Below, one piece after another: positions 1 through 9,003 of a stretch of 64,000 nt of DNA. The translations under genes and the position numbers were made by a program. The stretch comes from Bdellovibrionales bacterium RIFCSPHIGHO2_01_FULL_40_29 (GTDB lineage Bacteria > Bdellovibrionota > Bdellovibrionia > Bdellovibrionales > Bdellovibrionaceae): the NCBI GenBank assembly GCA_001771815.1, contig MEPU01000012.1:62001-126000 (forward strand). The letters run 5' to 3'. The notes beneath the pieces were generated by a model. It ran no database searches and had not been told where the DNA came from. It saw nothing but the letters and a program-made list of their open reading frames with translations. How positions within the stretch are numbered: position 1 is the first letter of the stretch; each line of letters begins with the position of its first letter.

Positions 1-544
1 TTTTATCATCGTGTTCTTGGATTCCCTGGCCGGTTGTTGACCCATGAGAAACGACAATCTCTGAGCCCATTTGGTACCCCAGGCGTTCCGCCACGTCAGC
101 TCCAAGCACCACATCGAACATTCCATTCCAAGGGCCTCCGGCTTGAAAGGTTATTCGCTCTTTGCTTCGAAACTGATAGTATTTAAAAAAATCAGAATTT
201 GTTGCAATCACACGAAAACCCTTATGACCATCGCCCAAACTGTAAGGAATGGTCCACTCGACATCGGGACGCGATTTAATTTCATTGTAACTTTCAATGG
301 ATACATTATTCGTCGCCTGTCCCAAATTAAAAATCGTATACAAAACTATTTGCAACGATCCACTTCGTGCTCCAACAATTAGGTCAACGCCTGAAACACT
401 CTGTGTGAATCCCGCCTCAGCAGCCCGGCGAATACGCTCTACAGACATCAGCAATACCAAACTCAACATCATCGCAAAAATTGTTAAAATTGTGGCCAAC
501 TTACGATTTTTCAATGATTTCCAAGCCAAATGAATCCAACTCAT
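1..544 (-). CDS. MacB/FtsX-like ABC transporter permease, partial
   Basis: The reading frame begins with ATG at 544 and runs leftward off the window edge, so only the N-terminal ~181 residues are present. They show a short cytoplasmic start (MSWIHLAWKSLKNRK), one hydrophobic transmembrane segment (~17-33), and then an extracytoplasmic region resembling the MacB periplasmic core domain (GVDLIVGARSGS near the membrane, later DVVLGADVAERLG). The start codon overlaps the stop of the upstream ATPase gene by 4 nt (ATGA), so the two are translationally coupled. Together they should form a MacB/LolCDE-type exporter; the neighbouring ZrgA/DUF2796 and DUF3299 genes suggest a role tied to metal (zinc) homeostasis rather than lipoprotein sorting, which is inference. 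Confidence 0.85.
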   Translation of the reverse strand, partial: MSWIHLAWKSLKNRKLATILTIFAMMLSLVLLMSVERIRRAAEAGFTQSVSGVDLIVGARSGSLQIVLYTIFNLGQATNNVSIESYNEIKSRPDVEWTIPYSLGDGHKGFRVIATNSDFFKYYQFRSKERITFQAGGPWNGMFDVVLGADVAERLGYQMGSEIVVSHGSTTGQGIQEHDDK

Positions 545-1227
545 AAAATCACCTCAGGGGTGTGTTGAATCGTATTGATAGAATCCAACCCCACCGAACG
601 ATGAAATAATTTTTCTATGGTTCGATCATGACTGACAAATAACACCGAGGTTTCAATCTCTTCACAAACTTGAAATAGCAGTTGCAAGAATTTTTCACGA
701 TGATTGTAATCCAAAGCCGAGGTGGGCTCATCAGCCAAAATTAATTTTGGCCGCTTCAAAAGCGCCCGAGCTACGGCAACCCGCTGTTGCTGACCGACTG
801 ATAAATCCGTCACACGACGATGAATATATTTTTTCAACTCAAGACTATCCACCAGATGATTTAATAGTTTTTCTGTTTGCGCCGTGTCCACATGCTTCAA
901 AAACATCAACGGAAGCTTGATATTTTCTATAACAGACAAGTAGGGAATCAAATTAAAACTTTGAAAAATGTATCCCACATTTTGAGCCCGAAAATGATCC
1001 AATTGAACAGCGTTTTTTTCGTGAAGCTTCTCTCCGAGAACGTTTAATTCTCCGGATTGGGTCTTTAATATTCCGGCAATCAATTCAAGCAGAGTGGACT
1101 TTCCAGAACCGCTGGATCCAAAAAGAAAAACATTTTCTCCCCGACTCATTTGGAAATCTGGAATATTCAAAATTTTATTTGAGCCATACGAAAATTTGAG
1201 ATCTTTAATCGCAAGCGCATGTTCCAT
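541..1227 (-). CDS. ABC transporter ATP-binding protein (LolD/MacB type)
   Basis: A 228-residue stand-alone ATPase subunit. It has Walker A GSSGSGKST (37-45), Q-loop around FQSFN (88-92), ABC signature LSVGQQQR (142-149), Walker B LILADEP (162-168) and H-loop histidine ~200. The length and the SVGQQQRVAVARAL pattern fit the LolD/MacB/FtsE class that powers FtsX-fold permeases. It starts 1 nt into the stop of the upstream DUF2796 gene and overlaps the downstream permease by 4 nt, so it sits in the middle of a tight four-gene operon. It is expected to work on the inner face of the inner membrane with the permease at 544. The substrate cannot be told from the sequence. Confidence 0.93.
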   Translation of the reverse strand: MEHALAIKDLKFSYGSNKILNIPDFQMSRGENVFLFGSSGSGKSTLLELIAGILKTQSGELNVLGEKLHEKNAVQLDHFRAQNVGYIFQSFNLIPYLSVIENIKLPLMFLKHVDTAQTEKLLNHLVDSLELKKYIHRRVTDLSVGQQQRVAVARALLKRPKLILADEPTSALDYNHREKFLQLLFQVCEEIETSVLFVSHDRTIEKLFHRSVGLDSINTIQHTPEVIL

Positions 1228-1730
1228 TATTTTTTCAATTCAACAGCAATGCCATTTTTAGTTGCTTCAACAGATTTTTGGATATCTCCAAATAAAATTT
1301 GAACATCCACATCTGTTAGTTTACCAAAAACTTTTTGAATATTAAATGTAATAGTTGATCCCACGGGATCAACTTTACACGCCACTGCAAAACTGGCATC
1401 CACATCTGAGTGCTTTCCTTCGGTATTAACCTGGATGGATTCTTTTTTGAAGATACATTCGAGCTTGGGATCAAATACAACCATTTCAGAAATGGATTTT
1501 TCAAGTTTCTCTAATGCTGCAGTTTGCTTTTTTTTATCGGATTCTTTCTTTGCGACATGTTCAAAACCAAAAATACTTTCACTGGGAGATTCCAGAGTCA
1601 CTTTTCCCGCAAGCCCTTCAAAAGCAATAGACATTTTCCCGGCACCATGCACATGAGATTTTCCATGATGTTGTGCCGAAGCTTGAAAAACAAATCCTAA
1701 CACGACCGCCATAAGACTGAATAAACGCAT
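1227..1730 (-). CDS. DUF2796 / ZrgA-family periplasmic zinc-uptake protein
   Basis: A 167-residue protein with a signal peptide ending near QASA (residues 17-20), then a histidine-rich start HHGKSHVHGAGKM (21-33), and SPSESIFGFEHVAK further on. The HxHG...sP...GFEH pattern is typical of DUF2796, the family of ZrgA from the Vibrio Zrg zinc-uptake system. The histidine cluster is a plausible Zn2+ site. The DUF3299 gene upstream and ABC genes downstream reproduce a gene neighbourhood known for these families. The protein should be periplasmic. The zinc assignment is by family and was not tested; no convincing Zur operator was seen upstream. Confidence 0.8.
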   Translation of the reverse strand: MRLFSLMAVVLGFVFQASAQHHGKSHVHGAGKMSIAFEGLAGKVTLESPSESIFGFEHVAKKESDKKKQTAALEKLEKSISEMVVFDPKLECIFKKESIQVNTEGKHSDVDASFAVACKVDPVGSTITFNIQKVFGKLTDVDVQILFGDIQKSVEATKNGIAVELKK

Positions 1731-1753
1731 ATAAATTCTCCTTTAAATTTTAA

Positions 1754-2203
1754 TTATTGATAGGCCTCAATCGCATCACCAGATATCTCGAAAGAGACCT
1801 CTCCGTACTGCGATCTTGTTGTTGAAATTCGAAACTCACCATAAACCCACACGGGCGCCCCAACAACAGCATCTACACCTTTTTTCATTTTAACATAGAC
1901 CATTTGATTGGGTGGTGGAGGGGGCACATGAATACACGCTTGTGGATTAGGAACTAATAAAAATTCAGTGACCAGTCGCTGGCTATCTTCAAGTGGAACT
2001 ATAAAACCAGGAATCTTCACATTTTTTCCATCAATCATTTGCAGTTCTGTTGTCGGCTTATTAGCAAGATAATCCATTTGTCCCAGCAAACGCCAATCGA
2101 CTTCGATCCCCGCGCCATGCCCCGACTTCGACAAGATATAAACACCACCACCAATGGCTGCAGAAAAAACCAAGAGCGCGACAAAAATCCATTTCATATT
2201 CAT
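1754..2203 (-). CDS. DUF3299 domain protein, membrane-anchored
   Basis: A 149-residue protein with one N-terminal transmembrane segment (~5-25) and an extracytoplasmic domain. The DUF3299 hallmark is clear: PGFIVPLE (65-72), a following [20 protein letters not shown] (81-100) and a YGEFR segment. The invariant Cys90/His92 with the proline run could bind a metal. It is the first gene of the leftward DUF3299-ZrgA-ABC operon. Its ATG (2203; a second ATG at 2197) lies only 28 nt from the divergent hisS start, so the promoters of both must overlap the genes. DUF3299 has no proven biochemical role; association with metal transport is by context. Confidence 0.8.
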   Translation of the reverse strand: MNMKWIFVALLVFSAAIGGGVYILSKSGHGAGIEVDWRLLGQMDYLANKPTTELQMIDGKNVKIPGFIVPLEDSQRLVTEFLLVPNPQACIHVPPPPPNQMVYVKMKKGVDAVVGAPVWVYGEFRISTTRSQYGEVSFEISGDAIEAYQ

Positions 2204-2231
2204 ACCGACTAGGATATGCTCAAACGCATCT

Positions 2232-3482
2232 ATGAGTAAATATCAAAGCGTCCGCGGCACACGGGATTTATTACCAGCATTAAAAAAAGTATTTCGTCAA
2301 ATTGATGAAATTGCTTACAAAACAGCCCGAAATTATGGCTTTAATGAAATAGAAACCCCCATCTTTGAATTTTCAGATGTTTTTCACCGCTCACTCGGAG
2401 AGACCTCTGATGCTGTCAGTAAAGAAACCTACACATTCACTGACCGAGGGGGAGACTCTATCACACTTCGCCCCGAAGGAACCGCAGGTGTTGTTCGTTC
2501 ATTTGTCAGCGAAGGTTTAGCACAGCATCTTCCGCTGAAGCTTTATTACTATGGCCCCATGTTTCGCTATGAGCGTCCTCAAAAAGGTCGCTACCGCCAA
2601 TTCTATCAGTTTGGGGTTGAAATGTTGGGACTTGAAACTCCGCTCGCGGATATTGAGTGTTTAGATTTAGCATGGACTATCATTAAAAAATTAAATCTTT
2701 CTGAACGTTGTATTTTGGAAATCAATACATTAGGCGATACTGAATCTCGTGCTGATTACCGCAAAGCACTGATTGATTTTTTGACTCCTTTAAAATTTCA
2801 ACTTTCACCAGATTCCCAAGTTCGATTGGAAAAAAATCCAATGCGCATTCTGGATTCTAAGGACGAAGGTGATCGGAAACTGCTTGCTGACGCTCCACTG
2901 ATGGAAAATTTCTTGAATGAGAAATCAAAAGATTTTTTCACTAAAGTTATTGCTGGTCTAAAACATTTGAATATTCCATTTAAGTTGAATCCCAAATTAG
3001 TTCGTGGTTTGGACTATTACTGTCATACAGTTTTTGAATTCACCACCACCGAATTGGGCGCTCAAGGAGCTATCCTTTCAGGTGGGCGTTATGATGGCTT
3101 GGTGGAAATGCTCGGTGGACCAAAAACAGCCGGAGTTGGCTGGGCTGCCGGAGTGGATCGCTTGGCTGATCTTTGTGAGAAATCACTACCCGCCTCTACT
3201 GAAGACATTCTTTTTGGCTTTGCCGCTATTGGACCAAATGCCGAATTAGAAGCTCTGCAATTGGCCAGTGCGCTAACAGCAAAGAATAAAAAATGCATCA
3301 GTTTTCACACTGGAAATTTGAAAAAGAAATTAGAAAAAATAAGCAAACTGACAAATGATGCCGAAAATGTTTATGCTATTTTACTTTTTGATCAAAATGA
3401 TGGATCCATTGAATACAAAATTAAAAATTTTAAAACCGGAGAAGAAAAAACAGCGACAAAACAAGATATTTTGTCGCTTTAG
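2232..3482 (+). CDS. hisS: histidine--tRNA ligase
   Basis: A 416-residue class II aminoacyl-tRNA synthetase that charges tRNA-His. Visible motifs: [15 protein letters not shown] start, the motif 2 region [20 protein letters not shown], the HisRS-specific [15 protein letters not shown], and motif 3 region [14 protein letters not shown] with [13 protein letters not shown]-terminal anticodon-binding domain follows. An upstream in-frame ATG at 2154 would run into the divergent DUF3299 gene, so the ATG at 2232, where homology to HisRS begins, is preferred. It is convergent with lgt, with one base between the stop codons. Confidence 0.97.
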   Translation: MSKYQSVRGTRDLLPALKKVFRQIDEIAYKTARNYGFNEIETPIFEFSDVFHRSLGETSDAVSKETYTFTDRGGDSITLRPEGTAGVVRSFVSEGLAQHLPLKLYYYGPMFRYERPQKGRYRQFYQFGVEMLGLETPLADIECLDLAWTIIKKLNLSERCILEINTLGDTESRADYRKALIDFLTPLKFQLSPDSQVRLEKNPMRILDSKDEGDRKLLADAPLMENFLNEKSKDFFTKVIAGLKHLNIPFKLNPKLVRGLDYYCHTVFEFTTTELGAQGAILSGGRYDGLVEMLGGPKTAGVGWAAGVDRLADLCEKSLPASTEDILFGFAAIGPNAELEALQLASALTAKNKKCISFHTGNLKKKLEKISKLTNDAENVYAILLFDQNDGSIEYKIKNFKTGEEKTATKQDILSL

Positions 3483-3483
3483 T

Positions 3484-4560
3484 TTAGCGTCGCCCCACTT
3501 TGACGCTTTCTTCACGCTTCCATCCAAAAACAATTTGTGATTGGGTGCGCGTCCAATAAAATAAACATCCAATTCCAACGATCAACATCCCAATACTAAG
3601 CCACTGACCACGCGTTAATCCAAATAACTGAAATCCAATATGGGCATCTGGCATTCGAAACTGCTCATTTGTAATTCGCATAACGGCATATATAATAATA
3701 AACCAGCCTGCAATAAAACCTGGTCGATGTGACTTTCTCATCAAGAAAAATAAAACTAAAAATGTAATTAATCCTTCACTTCCAGCTGCATACAGTTGCG
3801 ATGGATGGCGAGGATCTAAAACCATTCCTATGGCTTCCTTCGCTGCAGAATTACCATTTTGAATTTCATGGGTGATGCGATAAAGAATTGAAAAAACTTG
3901 ATCACGCGCACTGATATCTGTTCGGTAATTTGCCAGCAGCTCACTCCATTTGGAGGCCTCGACACCAATTTTTTCAACAACTGGAGTCAACGTGCTCAAT
4001 CGCTCAAATTCAAGATTCGGCCAATTTAAAATATCATTCGGAAATTTTACAGCTAATGGAAATGAAGGATCCGCTGGACGCCCCACCAACTCACCATTAA
4101 TAAAATTTGCTATGCGCCCAAAAAATGCTCCGATAGGACCTGTCACAGCTGCTAAATCCAAAAGATAAGCATAGTTCAAGCCCTGCTTTTTTGCATACAA
4201 GATACACGCAATGATGATTCCAATAATCCCACCATGACTGGCCATCCCACCTTCGTTCACGGCAAGAACTCCCCAAAACGGAATGGTCGGTCTAAAACTA
4301 AAAAACAAACTGGTATCATAAAATAAACAATATCCCAGTCGACCACCCACCAAAGTTCCAATGGCTGCGTAAGTAATAAAATCACCCACCATGATGCGAT
4401 TCAATCCAGCCCGTTGACGCTCCGCAAGCCACAAGATTATTTTATATGCACAAAGAAATCCCAACATGTATGAAAATCCGTACCACCGAATTCCAAACTG
4501 ATCGCCCCATAAACTGGTTTCTGGAAATTTGAAAATAAACGGACTGAGATCATGAATCAT
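3484..4560 (-). CDS. lgt: prolipoprotein diacylglyceryl transferase
   Basis: A 358-residue multi-pass inner-membrane enzyme that transfers diacylglycerol from phosphatidylglycerol to the lipobox cysteine of prolipoproteins. Lgt hallmarks: GGRLGYCLFYD, NEGGMASHGGIIG (the HGG motif), the signature GPIGAFFGRIANFINGELVGR, and DPRHPSQLY. The protein is longer than the usual 260-300 residues because the extracytoplasmic segment between KFPND and PRHPSQLY is expanded to ~75 residues. ATG at 4560 gives MIHDLSPFIFKFPETSLWGDQFGIRWY-type family start; a longer frame exists upstream but is not family-like. Confidence 0.95.
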   Translation of the reverse strand: MIHDLSPFIFKFPETSLWGDQFGIRWYGFSYMLGFLCAYKIILWLAERQRAGLNRIMVGDFITYAAIGTLVGGRLGYCLFYDTSLFFSFRPTIPFWGVLAVNEGGMASHGGIIGIIIACILYAKKQGLNYAYLLDLAAVTGPIGAFFGRIANFINGELVGRPADPSFPLAVKFPNDILNWPNLEFERLSTLTPVVEKIGVEASKWSELLANYRTDISARDQVFSILYRITHEIQNGNSAAKEAIGMVLDPRHPSQLYAAGSEGLITFLVLFFLMRKSHRPGFIAGWFIIIYAVMRITNEQFRMPDAHIGFQLFGLTRGQWLSIGMLIVGIGCLFYWTRTQSQIVFGWKREESVKVGRR

Positions 4561-4632
4561 TTCAGAGCTCCTTAGTGATGATCTACTTATCTTGGCTTGG
4601 ACATAGCGGATGGTCAATGCTACACCTGTTAT

Positions 4633-5562
4633 ATGAATAAAAAAGTTTCTGATATTTTTGATGCAACTCAATGGACCGAAGTAAATGGTTTCGATTTCAC
4701 AGATATTACCTATCACCGCGCCAATGACCAAGGCACTGTCCGCATTGCCTTCAATCGCCCAGAAGTTCGCAATGCTTTTCGTCCAAAAACTGTCGATGAG
4801 TTATCTACCGCACTTGAGCACGCACGCATTTCTGCAGATGTCGGAGTCGTTATATTAACAGGAAATGGTCCCTCATCAAAAGATGGCGGTTGGTCATTTT
4901 GTTCAGGTGGCGATCAACGCATTCGCGGAAAAGATGGCTACAAGTACGAAGGACATGACAGCAATGGAACAGGACTTAGCGAACAAAATAAAGTCGATTT
5001 AGCCAAGCTTGGCCGTTTGCATATTCTGGAAGTTCAACGTCAAATTCGCTTTATGCCTAAGATTGTGATGGCCGTTGTTCCTGGTTGGGCCGTTGGCGGT
5101 GGTCACTCATTGCATGTTGTTTGTGACCTGACACTGGCTTCCAAGGAACATGCTCTTTTTAAACAAACGGATCCTGATGTGGCGAGTTTTGACTCGGGAT
5201 ATGGGTCTGCTTATTTGGCTCGACAGGTTGGACAAAAAAAAGCGAGAGAGATATTTTTCTTGGGTCGAAATTATAATGCAGAAACAGCATTTCAAATGGG
5301 AATGGTCAATGAAGTTGTCCCTCATCAAGATCTAGAAAAAGTGGCTCTTGAGTGGGCCAAAGAAATGAATCAAAAATCACCCACAGCCATGCGCATGCTG
5401 AAGTATGGCTTCAATATGATCGACGATGGTTTAGTTGGCCAACAGCTCTTTGCTGGGGAAGCCACCCGCTTGGCCTACGGGACAGAAGAAGCCACCGAGG
5501 GGCGAAATTCATTTGTTGAAAAAAGACCAAAGAATTTTAAAAAATTCCCATGGCATTATTAA
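4633..5562 (+). CDS. menB: 1,4-dihydroxy-2-naphthoyl-CoA synthase
   Basis: A 309-residue crotonase-fold enzyme that closes the second ring of the naphthoquinone in menaquinone synthesis. MenB-specific signals are WSFCSGGDQRIRG (oxyanion region with the GGDQ motif), VVPGWAVGGGHSLHVVCDLTLAS, and FDSGYGSAYLARQVGQKKAREIFFLGR. The ATG at 4633 is chosen because MNKKVSDIFDATQWTEV resembles the family N-terminus; an in-frame start 36 nt upstream is possible. No other men genes are in the window. The organism therefore probably makes menaquinone. Confidence 0.94.
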   Translation: MNKKVSDIFDATQWTEVNGFDFTDITYHRANDQGTVRIAFNRPEVRNAFRPKTVDELSTALEHARISADVGVVILTGNGPSSKDGGWSFCSGGDQRIRGKDGYKYEGHDSNGTGLSEQNKVDLAKLGRLHILEVQRQIRFMPKIVMAVVPGWAVGGGHSLHVVCDLTLASKEHALFKQTDPDVASFDSGYGSAYLARQVGQKKAREIFFLGRNYNAETAFQMGMVNEVVPHQDLEKVALEWAKEMNQKSPTAMRMLKYGFNMIDDGLVGQQLFAGEATRLAYGTEEATEGRNSFVEKRPKNFKKFPWHY

Positions 5563-5715
5563 GAGCACTCGTAAGAAACGGACCTCTTCCAAGAATGATC
5601 CATAGTGTACAAACCCTCGACAAAGTAGTGAACTTTTAAAGTCACACTCTTTCTTATTCTGAGACTTAGACTTGCATTTTTGCGAGAGTATTTTTGTGCA
5701 TGATAAACTGAAAGC

Positions 5716-6450
5716 ATGAAAAAGCTAATGTTCTTATTCCTTATAGTTTTACTTGCACTGCATGCCACGGCCCAAGAAAACAATGCCGCCTATAGCATGC
5801 AAAAACGCGCTGAACAGCGCGCGATCAAACGTTTCACTTTAAAGGAGTGGATGGAAAATAAAGATCGCCGAGCCCTGATGGATTTGTGGCTATCGATCAA
5901 TTCACCATCGCCGTATGAATTTGCATTGTCTGGATCTTATATTCAATACACTTTGGATTCAGGCACATTGAAAACCGCCAAAAAATCCATGGATGGATCT
6001 TTTGACGCCTATGCCACCCTGATTGGTATCACTGGACAGTATCAGAATAATATTGAAGAAAGCTTCAATGATGTCACAGGCATGCTCAATGTTCGCATTT
6101 TTGGTAATTCACTTCAGGGTACACACCTGACATTGCACTATGGTCTTCGCACGCGCACGGATAGCAATGGTGCCTATCGTCTGAATCAAAACTTTCCAGC
6201 CGTCACACTGCAACTGTACATGACAAAGTATTTTGGTGTTCAAGGACACTACCGCATATATATGCCCGTCTCTGAAACTTTCTATGGTGATACTAAAGGC
6301 GATGAGCTCAATGCCGGAGTTTTTATTGATTTCGGTCCAGTACGAATTTTTGGTGACTGGTACGAAGAACGCCAAAGCTCTGAACTCAATGGAGTCAATT
6401 CCTCATTGAAACGAACTGGCACTAAGGGTGGACTTAAAATTTTCTTCTAG
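5716..6450 (+). CDS. exported hypothetical protein, probable outer-membrane beta-barrel
   Basis: A 244-residue protein with a clear signal peptide (MKKLMFLFLIVLLALHATAQ, cleavage after ~A19). After a charged linker (QKRAEQRAIKRFTLKEWMENKDRR) come alternating amphipathic segments such as FALSGSYIQYTL, THLTLHYGLRTRT and VTLQLYMTKYFGVQGHYRIYM. It ends in a phenylalanine (GGLKIFF), typical of outer-membrane barrels recognised by BamA. No family is recognised. It is convergent with the RsmB-like gene, overlapping by 4 nt. The leader region 5563-5715 contains no recognisable gene. Confidence 0.75.
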   Translation: MKKLMFLFLIVLLALHATAQENNAAYSMQKRAEQRAIKRFTLKEWMENKDRRALMDLWLSINSPSPYEFALSGSYIQYTLDSGTLKTAKKSMDGSFDAYATLIGITGQYQNNIEESFNDVTGMLNVRIFGNSLQGTHLTLHYGLRTRTDSNGAYRLNQNFPAVTLQLYMTKYFGVQGHYRIYMPVSETFYGDTKGDELNAGVFIDFGPVRIFGDWYEERQSSELNGVNSSLKRTGTKGGLKIFF

Positions 6451-7655
6451 GTTTTCTTAATGAGCCGCGCGCCAAAGAATCCGTCGAAGCCGTGAGTGTG
6501 TGGCCAGATGCGAATTTCTTTATCCAGGGTCCATTTCTGACCTTCATCAGTGGTTAAAAACCATTTTACTTGGTCTTCATTTTCACGATGTAAAATACTG
6601 CAGGTGGCATAAACCATCACCGCATTGGGTTTTGCCAATTTTGAATAATCTGAAATAATCTCGCGCTGCAACTGCTGAAGACGTTCAATTTCAGCTAAAG
6701 TCAGTTTCCATTTGGTATCTGGATTGCGACGAAGCACACCCATCCCCGAACACGGAACATCCAATAGAACGCGATCAAATCCACCTTCAAGTCGTTTGAT
6801 CGTTTTTGAACCTTCAATCACTTTTGTTTCAATGATATCCACACCATCGCGAGCAGCCCTGGTTTTCAATTCTTTCAATTTCCATTCGTGAATATCCATC
6901 GAAATTATTTTGCCTTTGTTTTTCATCAAGGCGGCCAAGTGAAGTGACTTACCACCAGCTCCAGCACAGGCATCGACCACTCGTTGTCCTGGTTGCACCT
7001 GCAAAAGCTCAGCAACTTGTTGAGAGGCCGCATCCTGCATTTCAAAATATCCTTTTCGAAAAGCTTGCGTGATAAAAACATTCTTTCGTTGTTTTAATTT
7101 AAGCCCAACAGGAAATTCAAAATCTTTGGACACAATGGGCTCGGCTTCAACTTGATCGGCTGCCAGTTCCTTGATGACAGTCTCTGGCGAGGCTTTCAAT
7201 GTATTCACACGCAAAAAAACTTCGGCAGGACGATTCAAGGCATTCATTAATTTGGGCCACTGATCTCCAAACTCTTCCGAACCTAACTGATGCATCCAAT
7301 CTGGAAATGAATTAGCGACCTCAAGAGGTTTTTCAGCAGAATTTCGTTTTTTGTACTCGTTGACATTAATATGATCAAACTCTTCCCAATCTGGAAGCTC
7401 GCCACGAGTTTGCACAAAAAAAGCAGCCACTAAATCCATAGATCGATCTGAATCGGCTATGAATTCCAATCGCCGTTTATGACGAACAATTTCGTAAATG
7501 GCTTCAGCCACAAATTTGCGATCGCGCGAGCCCCATTTACGATTTTTCTTAAATAATCTCTCAATCACTTTATCGGCGTATTTTCCATCCAAAAAGATTT
7601 CATCGATAGCAAGTGAAACAGCTTCAACTAAATGAAAATGAAGTAAGTCTGCCAT
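6447..7655 (-). CDS. RsmB-like RNA (cytosine-C5)-methyltransferase
   Basis: A 402-residue SAM-dependent rRNA m5C methyltransferase of the RsmB/NOP2/NSUN family. The N-terminal ~120 residues resemble the NusB-like domain of RsmB. The catalytic domain shows motif I DACAGAGGKSLHLAALM, motif IV with the release cysteine DVPCSGMGVLRRNPDTKW, and motif VI with the nucleophile cysteine VYATCSILHRENEDQV. The likely target is 16S rRNA C967 by analogy with RsmB, but the exact position is not provable here. The next upstream gene (7656-8309) ends directly at its start, so they may be co-transcribed. Confidence 0.88.
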   Translation of the reverse strand: MADLLHFHLVEAVSLAIDEIFLDGKYADKVIERLFKKNRKWGSRDRKFVAEAIYEIVRHKRRLEFIADSDRSMDLVAAFFVQTRGELPDWEEFDHINVNEYKKRNSAEKPLEVANSFPDWMHQLGSEEFGDQWPKLMNALNRPAEVFLRVNTLKASPETVIKELAADQVEAEPIVSKDFEFPVGLKLKQRKNVFITQAFRKGYFEMQDAASQQVAELLQVQPGQRVVDACAGAGGKSLHLAALMKNKGKIISMDIHEWKLKELKTRAARDGVDIIETKVIEGSKTIKRLEGGFDRVLLDVPCSGMGVLRRNPDTKWKLTLAEIERLQQLQREIISDYSKLAKPNAVMVYATCSILHRENEDQVKWFLTTDEGQKWTLDKEIRIWPHTHGFDGFFGARLIKKT

Positions 7656-8309
7656 TTAAAAGGTAAACACTGCGCCAGCAGATACGTAAGTGCCGTTTAA
7701 CTGACCGTCACTGGTTAACTGCAAGTGATTCTTCAAACCACCCTCTACGTAAAATCCAGTTTTCTCAAACACATTGAATAAGCGAAGTCCTAAGTACAAT
7801 TGATAATCGAGTGATAATGACGATTCATCTTCTAATTGAGTCATAAAAACTCCGGGACCGGCAGCCATGCCAAAATACAATGGGAACTGAGAACCCGCAT
7901 CTGGCAAGGTTATCGCGTACATAAAACTTAATTTCGAAGCTTTCTTAGAAACGGCTTCAAACTCGTTGTAACTGACTCGAATTCCTTGGTCGATGAGATT
8001 GTTGTACTGGCCAATTCGATACATCATATCCAATCCCCACTTGCCAACATTTTCCTCTTTGCCGTTCTGCCCCCACTTGTAGGAGTCTGAAGACACATAA
8101 TTGCTAAATCCAAATGTCAAAAAATGATCCTCAGGTGACAGGGGCTCAATGCTTGATGCTACTTTTTGATTAGCCACATCAGATTCATTGCTGGCAACTT
8201 CACCTTGAAAATATCGGGCAGCAGCTCTTTTGCCCACTTTCGGTGCAGCATAAGAGTTTTGAAAACTCACTAGAGTCAGGATCGTGATTAAATACATGAT
8301 TGTTTTCAT
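7656..8309 (-). CDS. exported hypothetical protein, probable outer-membrane beta-barrel
   Basis: A 217-residue protein with a signal peptide (MKTIMYLITILTLVSFQNSYA, cleavage ~A21-A22). Beta-rich amphipathic stretches follow (HFLTFGFSNYVSS, KLSFMYAITLP, LDYQLYLGLRLFNVF, FYVEGGLKNHLQL). It terminates in AVFTF, with the C-terminal phenylalanine expected for barrel insertion by BAM. No named family recognised. It abuts the RsmB-like gene downstream with zero spacing, and its promoter should lie in the short 8310-8403 gap shared with divergent nrdR. Confidence 0.7.
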   Translation of the reverse strand: MKTIMYLITILTLVSFQNSYAAPKVGKRAAARYFQGEVASNESDVANQKVASSIEPLSPEDHFLTFGFSNYVSSDSYKWGQNGKEENVGKWGLDMMYRIGQYNNLIDQGIRVSYNEFEAVSKKASKLSFMYAITLPDAGSQFPLYFGMAAGPGVFMTQLEDESSLSLDYQLYLGLRLFNVFEKTGFYVEGGLKNHLQLTSDGQLNGTYVSAGAVFTF

Positions 8310-8403
8310 CTGATCTCCTTACTTATTTATGCTACGCACAAGTTTCTCTTTTTGCAATGAGAGCATGATTGACCCTGACCAAGGCCTCTCCTACGGTAAG
8401 AGT

Positions 8404-9003
8404 ATGAAATGCCCCTTCTGCGGACACTCCGAGGACAAAGTTTTAGATACCCGAGTCCAAAAAGACACGGGTATTCGCCGTCGTCGCGAATGTCTTTCGT
8501 GCAAATCACGATACTCCACCATTGAAACGGTGATGCTCAGCTATCCCTTTATCATTAAAAAGGATGGGCGACGTGAACCTTACAATAAAGAAAAACTTCT
8601 ACGAGGAATGCAGGCCTCGTGTCAAAAACGGCCCGTCAGTCTAGCCCAGCTAGAGTCTGCAGTAGAGCGTATTTCAGCCTGGCTGATGACCCGCGGAGAA
8701 AGTGAAGTATCGTCCAAAGTCATAGGTCGTCGAGTCATGGCTGAATTAAAAACTTTAGACGATGTGGCTTATGTTCGCTTTGCAAGCGTGTATAGAACTT
8801 TCAAAGATGTTCAAGAATTCGTTGAAAAACTTGAAGGTGACGAACTGATTGATATAATAGATCCTTCAAGTCCCCAATTGAGTTTAACACCTGTGGCGCA
8901 ACACAATTTTACTTTGGCGTCTCAGAATAATCTTACGAAAGTCGAAGCCGAAGATGAGAAGACAGTCCCGCGAAATCGCCCTCCAGATCTTGTTTCAAAC
9001 TGA
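8404..9003 (+). CDS. nrdR: transcriptional repressor NrdR
   Basis: A 199-residue regulator of ribonucleotide reductase genes. It has a zinc ribbon (C3, C6, C30, C33: MKCPFCGH ... ECLSCKSRY) followed by an ATP-cone domain (PFIIKKDGRREPYNKEKLLRGM to ~VEKLE). It senses dATP/ATP and binds NrdR boxes. The ATG at 8404 gives the canonical MKCPFC start. The typical NrdR has ~150-165 residues. Here an extra ~45-residue tail (roughly 150-199, Ser/Pro/Asn-rich) extends 50 nt into nusB, which is unusual. Confidence 0.95.
   Translation: MKCPFCGHSEDKVLDTRVQKDTGIRRRRECLSCKSRYSTIETVMLSYPFIIKKDGRREPYNKEKLLRGMQASCQKRPVSLAQLESAVERISAWLMTRGESEVSSKVIGRRVMAELKTLDDVAYVRFASVYRTFKDVQEFVEKLEGDELIDIIDPSSPQLSLTPVAQHNFTLASQNNLTKVEAEDEKTVPRNRPPDLVSN

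Noticed and set aside
71-533. Two short rightward open frames at the left edge.
   Set aside because: They are antisense to the clear MacB/FtsX-like permease and have no ribosome-binding site or homology.
2154-2231. A longer hisS starting at 2154.
   Set aside because: The extra 26 residues lie antisense to the DUF3299 gene, and HisRS homology starts exactly at the ATG at 2232.
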